This document shows positions 62,163 through 64,000 of a stretch of 64,000 nt of DNA, in pieces. The notes under the pieces were generated by a model that did no database searches, was not told the DNA's origin, and saw nothing but the letters and a program-made list of their open reading frames with translations. A program made the translations under genes and the position numbers. This DNA comes from Bacteroidota bacterium (lineage in GTDB: Bacteria; Bacteroidota; Bacteroidia; B-17B0; Aurantibacillaceae), in assembly GCA_013297775.1 (NCBI GenBank), contig JAAFIL010000012.1, forward strand, positions 1 through 64,000, given 5' to 3'. Every line of letters starts with the position of its first letter. Position 1 is the first letter of the stretch.

Positions 62163-63584
62163 TTAATGTTGAACGATAACTTTTTTACTGAATACCCGTT
62201 CGCCAGTGCTATAAATACTTAAAATATAATGACCATTGCTAAGTGAAGTCGTTTCTAATTGTACTTCTTTTGCTTGACTATTTTTTTTCAATACCACTTG
62301 TCCTATTACGTTACTTAACTCCAACGTATAATTTCCTGATTCGGGTAATTGAAGGGTTAGAGAGGTGTTAGCTGGATTAGGATATACTTTTACACTGGTT
62401 AATTTATTTTCTGTTTTTTTCAATCCCACAGCCGTTCCTAGGAGGGAATTAGCTTGTAATAAAAATACTCCATTTTGCATATCGCAAGCTAAAATTAAAC
62501 CACTCGGAAAAAAAGGATAGGCTCCCCAATTGCCACGGTAAGATGCGCCATTATAATTGCCGACGTTATCGCCACCTTGTGGGAAGGTATCGAAGAAGCC
62601 CGCTAATACAGGAGCCGAGGGATTAGAGATGTCGTATAATGTTAACCCATCTTGGTAGCAACTCACAAAAGCCCAGCGATTGCCAATAACATAAGGGTTG
62701 TGTGGGGTGCTATTGGGATGTGGAATAACGGTAGATGTAGTTATAATATTAGAAAGATTTTGCACATTTAAAACTTTAATGGGTAAAGCACTTGGCACCT
62801 CATCGCACATCACTAAATGTTTACTATTTTGCGTTATGTAAGTGCTATGATTATACCCCGATCCAGGGTAGGTACTCAAAGACCCTAATAAACTAAAGGT
62901 GTTAGAAGCCCCTATGTATTTTAAAACGTTTAATCCTTGATTGGCGCACGACGCATAAATGGTGTCATTTTTTACAAACATATCGTGTACATAATTGATG
63001 GATGGGAAATCGGAAGGTAAGGCTCTTAAAAATTGAGGAGCCGCAGGAGTGTTGGCCAATTCATAGAGGGTCATTGCGCGCAAACCAACGCCAGGCTTGG
63101 TTTCGCCCCCTACATACAATTTACTGCCATCTACCCACAAGGTATGCCCACGCTCAAAATAAGTTGTGCCTTTATGAACCACGCGAACACTATCGGGTAA
63201 ATACTGCATATCTATGATTTGAAACGTGTTAGGTGCTCCATCATCGCTGGCTACATAACAATAGTTTTGATAGGTTTTTATTTCGCGCCACGTGCAACTA
63301 AATTTACCGCTCACCGAGTCGCAAACCACCGGGTTAGCTGGATTTGTAACATCAATAAACCAAGTACCCGTTGAAGACCCAACTAAGGCGTACTCTCTAT
63401 TTTTATTAGCTTGATACCAACCCCAACACCCTGAGTAACGGCGAGCATCGCCTCCAACCCCAATGGTTGTAGATTGCGGATCTATATGCCCTACTAAACC
63501 TATATTAGAAGAAGGATAGGTTATTTGTCCCGTTAAATGGCTACTAAAAATACTTAAAATTAAAAAAGGTAAAAATGCTTTCAT
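62163..63584 (-). CDS. Choice-of-anchor B family protein with T9SS sorting domain (paralogue 1)
   Basis: This 473-residue exported protein has a signal peptide (MKAFLPFLILSIFSSHLTGQ), the same choice-of-anchor B region as its neighbour (RRYSGCWGWYQANKNREYAL, WREIKTYQNYCYVASDDGAP, NYVHDMFVKNDTIYASCANQ), and a T9SS type A sorting domain (VYPNPANTSLTLQLPE, LSNGHYILSI, KKVIVQH). Residues shared with the paralogue cover the whole length. It sits 40 bp behind the BamA-like gene and 10 bp before the second copy, so all may be one transcript. Confidence 0.88.
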   Translation of the reverse strand: MKAFLPFLILSIFSSHLTGQITYPSSNIGLVGHIDPQSTTIGVGGDARRYSGCWGWYQANKNREYALVGSSTGTWFIDVTNPANPVVCDSVSGKFSCTWREIKTYQNYCYVASDDGAPNTFQIIDMQYLPDSVRVVHKGTTYFERGHTLWVDGSKLYVGGETKPGVGLRAMTLYELANTPAAPQFLRALPSDFPSINYVHDMFVKNDTIYASCANQGLNVLKYIGASNTFSLLGSLSTYPGSGYNHSTYITQNSKHLVMCDEVPSALPIKVLNVQNLSNIITTSTVIPHPNSTPHNPYVIGNRWAFVSCYQDGLTLYDISNPSAPVLAGFFDTFPQGGDNVGNYNGASYRGNWGAYPFFPSGLILACDMQNGVFLLQANSLLGTAVGLKKTENKLTSVKVYPNPANTSLTLQLPESGNYTLELSNVIGQVVLKKNSQAKEVQLETTSLSNGHYILSIYSTGERVFSKKVIVQH

Positions 63585-63624
63585 ATTATTTATATCGTTT
63601 GAGTAAAACTAAGTAAATTATATG

Positions 63625-64000
63625 TTAAAACAAAGCTGTTAAGCCAAAGTGAATTTTTCCGTTTCTAAAATCGAAGCCGTTGCCGCGTTGATTGCCAATG
63701 CCATAGTTAAGCGATAAAATACCTGCTTTGGTTTCAAAATTGATTCCAGCTCCAAAACTAATTGGCGTATCGGTTTGATAAATACCTAAGCTGTAAGTAT
63801 CGTACCAAGCCCCTTCGGCAAAAAGCAAGAGGTTAGAATTTTGCGCAAATAAATAGCGGTACTCTACTGTGGGAATAATATACGTGGAAGCAAAAATACT
63901 TTCTTCATCAAATCCTCGTAATGTTTTTAACCCTCCAATACGAAACAACTCGTTACGAAATAAAGTGGAGTTACCAAACACGCCACCACCCTGCAATGCC
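63625..64000 (-). CDS. BamA/Omp85-family outer-membrane protein, C-terminal part (runs off window)
   Basis: Only the last 125 or so residues are present; the gene continues beyond the right edge. The segment FRIGGLKTLRGFDEESIFAS has the conserved RGF motif of the surface-antigen (Omp85) barrel, followed by strands (YIIPTVEYRYLF, NLLLFAEGAWYD, SFGAGINFETKAGILSLNYG) and a terminal Phe. Whether it is a BamA, TamA or patatin-fused Omp85 protein cannot be judged from the fragment. Confidence 0.8.
   Translation of the reverse strand, partial: ALQGGGVFGNSTLFRNELFRIGGLKTLRGFDEESIFASTYIIPTVEYRYLFAQNSNLLLFAEGAWYDTYSLGIYQTDTPISFGAGINFETKAGILSLNYGIGNQRGNGFDFRNGKIHFGLTALF

Overview
The window is about 64 kb of AT-rich chromosomal DNA from a member of the Bacteroidota. 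No rRNA gene is present, so the family is not resolved. The evidence is: several secreted proteins ending in type IX secretion (T9SS) type A sorting domains; a TonB-dependent receptor with an N-terminal carboxypeptidase-regulatory-like domain; Bacteroidota-restricted families (DUF5686, DUF4175, DUF3127, DUF6934, choice-of-anchor B); the etfB-etfA-bifunctional nuclease cluster; and several exact copies of the Bacteroidota -7 promoter element TAnnTTTG ahead of genes. Housekeeping genes dominate. There is no prophage, CRISPR array, integrase or intact insertion sequence.

Layout. 1-3.2 kb: a palindromic repeat, then the topoisomerase IV/gyrase A-type subunit on the minus strand. 3.6-7.3 kb: a large T9SS cargo protein (minus). 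7.4-16.7 kb (plus): TonB receptor, PduO-type cobalamin adenosyltransferase, etfB-etfA-BFN nuclease, then an overlapping PASTA / T9SS protein / RluD operon. 16.9-20.9 kb: a methyltransferase, a repeat-rich 0.77 kb gap, mutS. 20.9-27.3 kb: a DUF6934 protein with a small partner, then a locus of TPR proteins, an outer-membrane barrel and a urea-transporter/M23-peptidase fusion. 27.4-32.1 kb: VOC protein, a PLP-dependent Orn/Lys/Arg-decarboxylase-like enzyme and an adjoining ATP-grasp ligase. 32.2-38.4 kb (minus): membrane acyltransferase, RsbW-like kinase, DUF4175, amidohydrolase. 38.5-45.4 kb (plus): rlmN, polyprenyl synthase, MORN-type lipoprotein, DUF5686 protein, lptB, acyltransferase. 45.9-50.6 kb (minus): M16 protease and dnaX. 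50.7-57.8 kb (plus): small secreted protein, yceD-rpmF, tRNA-Pro, 122-bp tandem repeats, accB-accC, flavin reductase, DUF3127, asparaginase. 58.5-64 kb (minus): CHAD-like protein, 3-hydroxyacyl-CoA dehydrogenase, two paralogous choice-of-anchor B proteins and the C-terminal end of a BamA-like protein.

Most notable. (1) dnaX is split by an A10 run carrying the heptamer A AAA AAG: the zero frame stops after 375 residues (gamma-like) and a -1 shift gives a 570-residue tau-like product. (2) A 160-bp palindromic, MITE-like element occurs three times at about 96-99% identity. Two copies have perfect 3-bp TNA target duplications, and one is inserted inside a second palindromic repeat whose other copy is uninterrupted. 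(3) That second repeat shows compensatory changes in its arms. (4) A urea-channel/M23-peptidase fusion is clustered with TPR proteins built from one duplicated module and with a YaiO-like barrel. (5) A decarboxylase and an ATP-grasp ligase are directly adjacent and look like a two-step small-molecule pathway. Items 4 and 5 are the best candidates for undescribed systems; their functions are inferred from context only.
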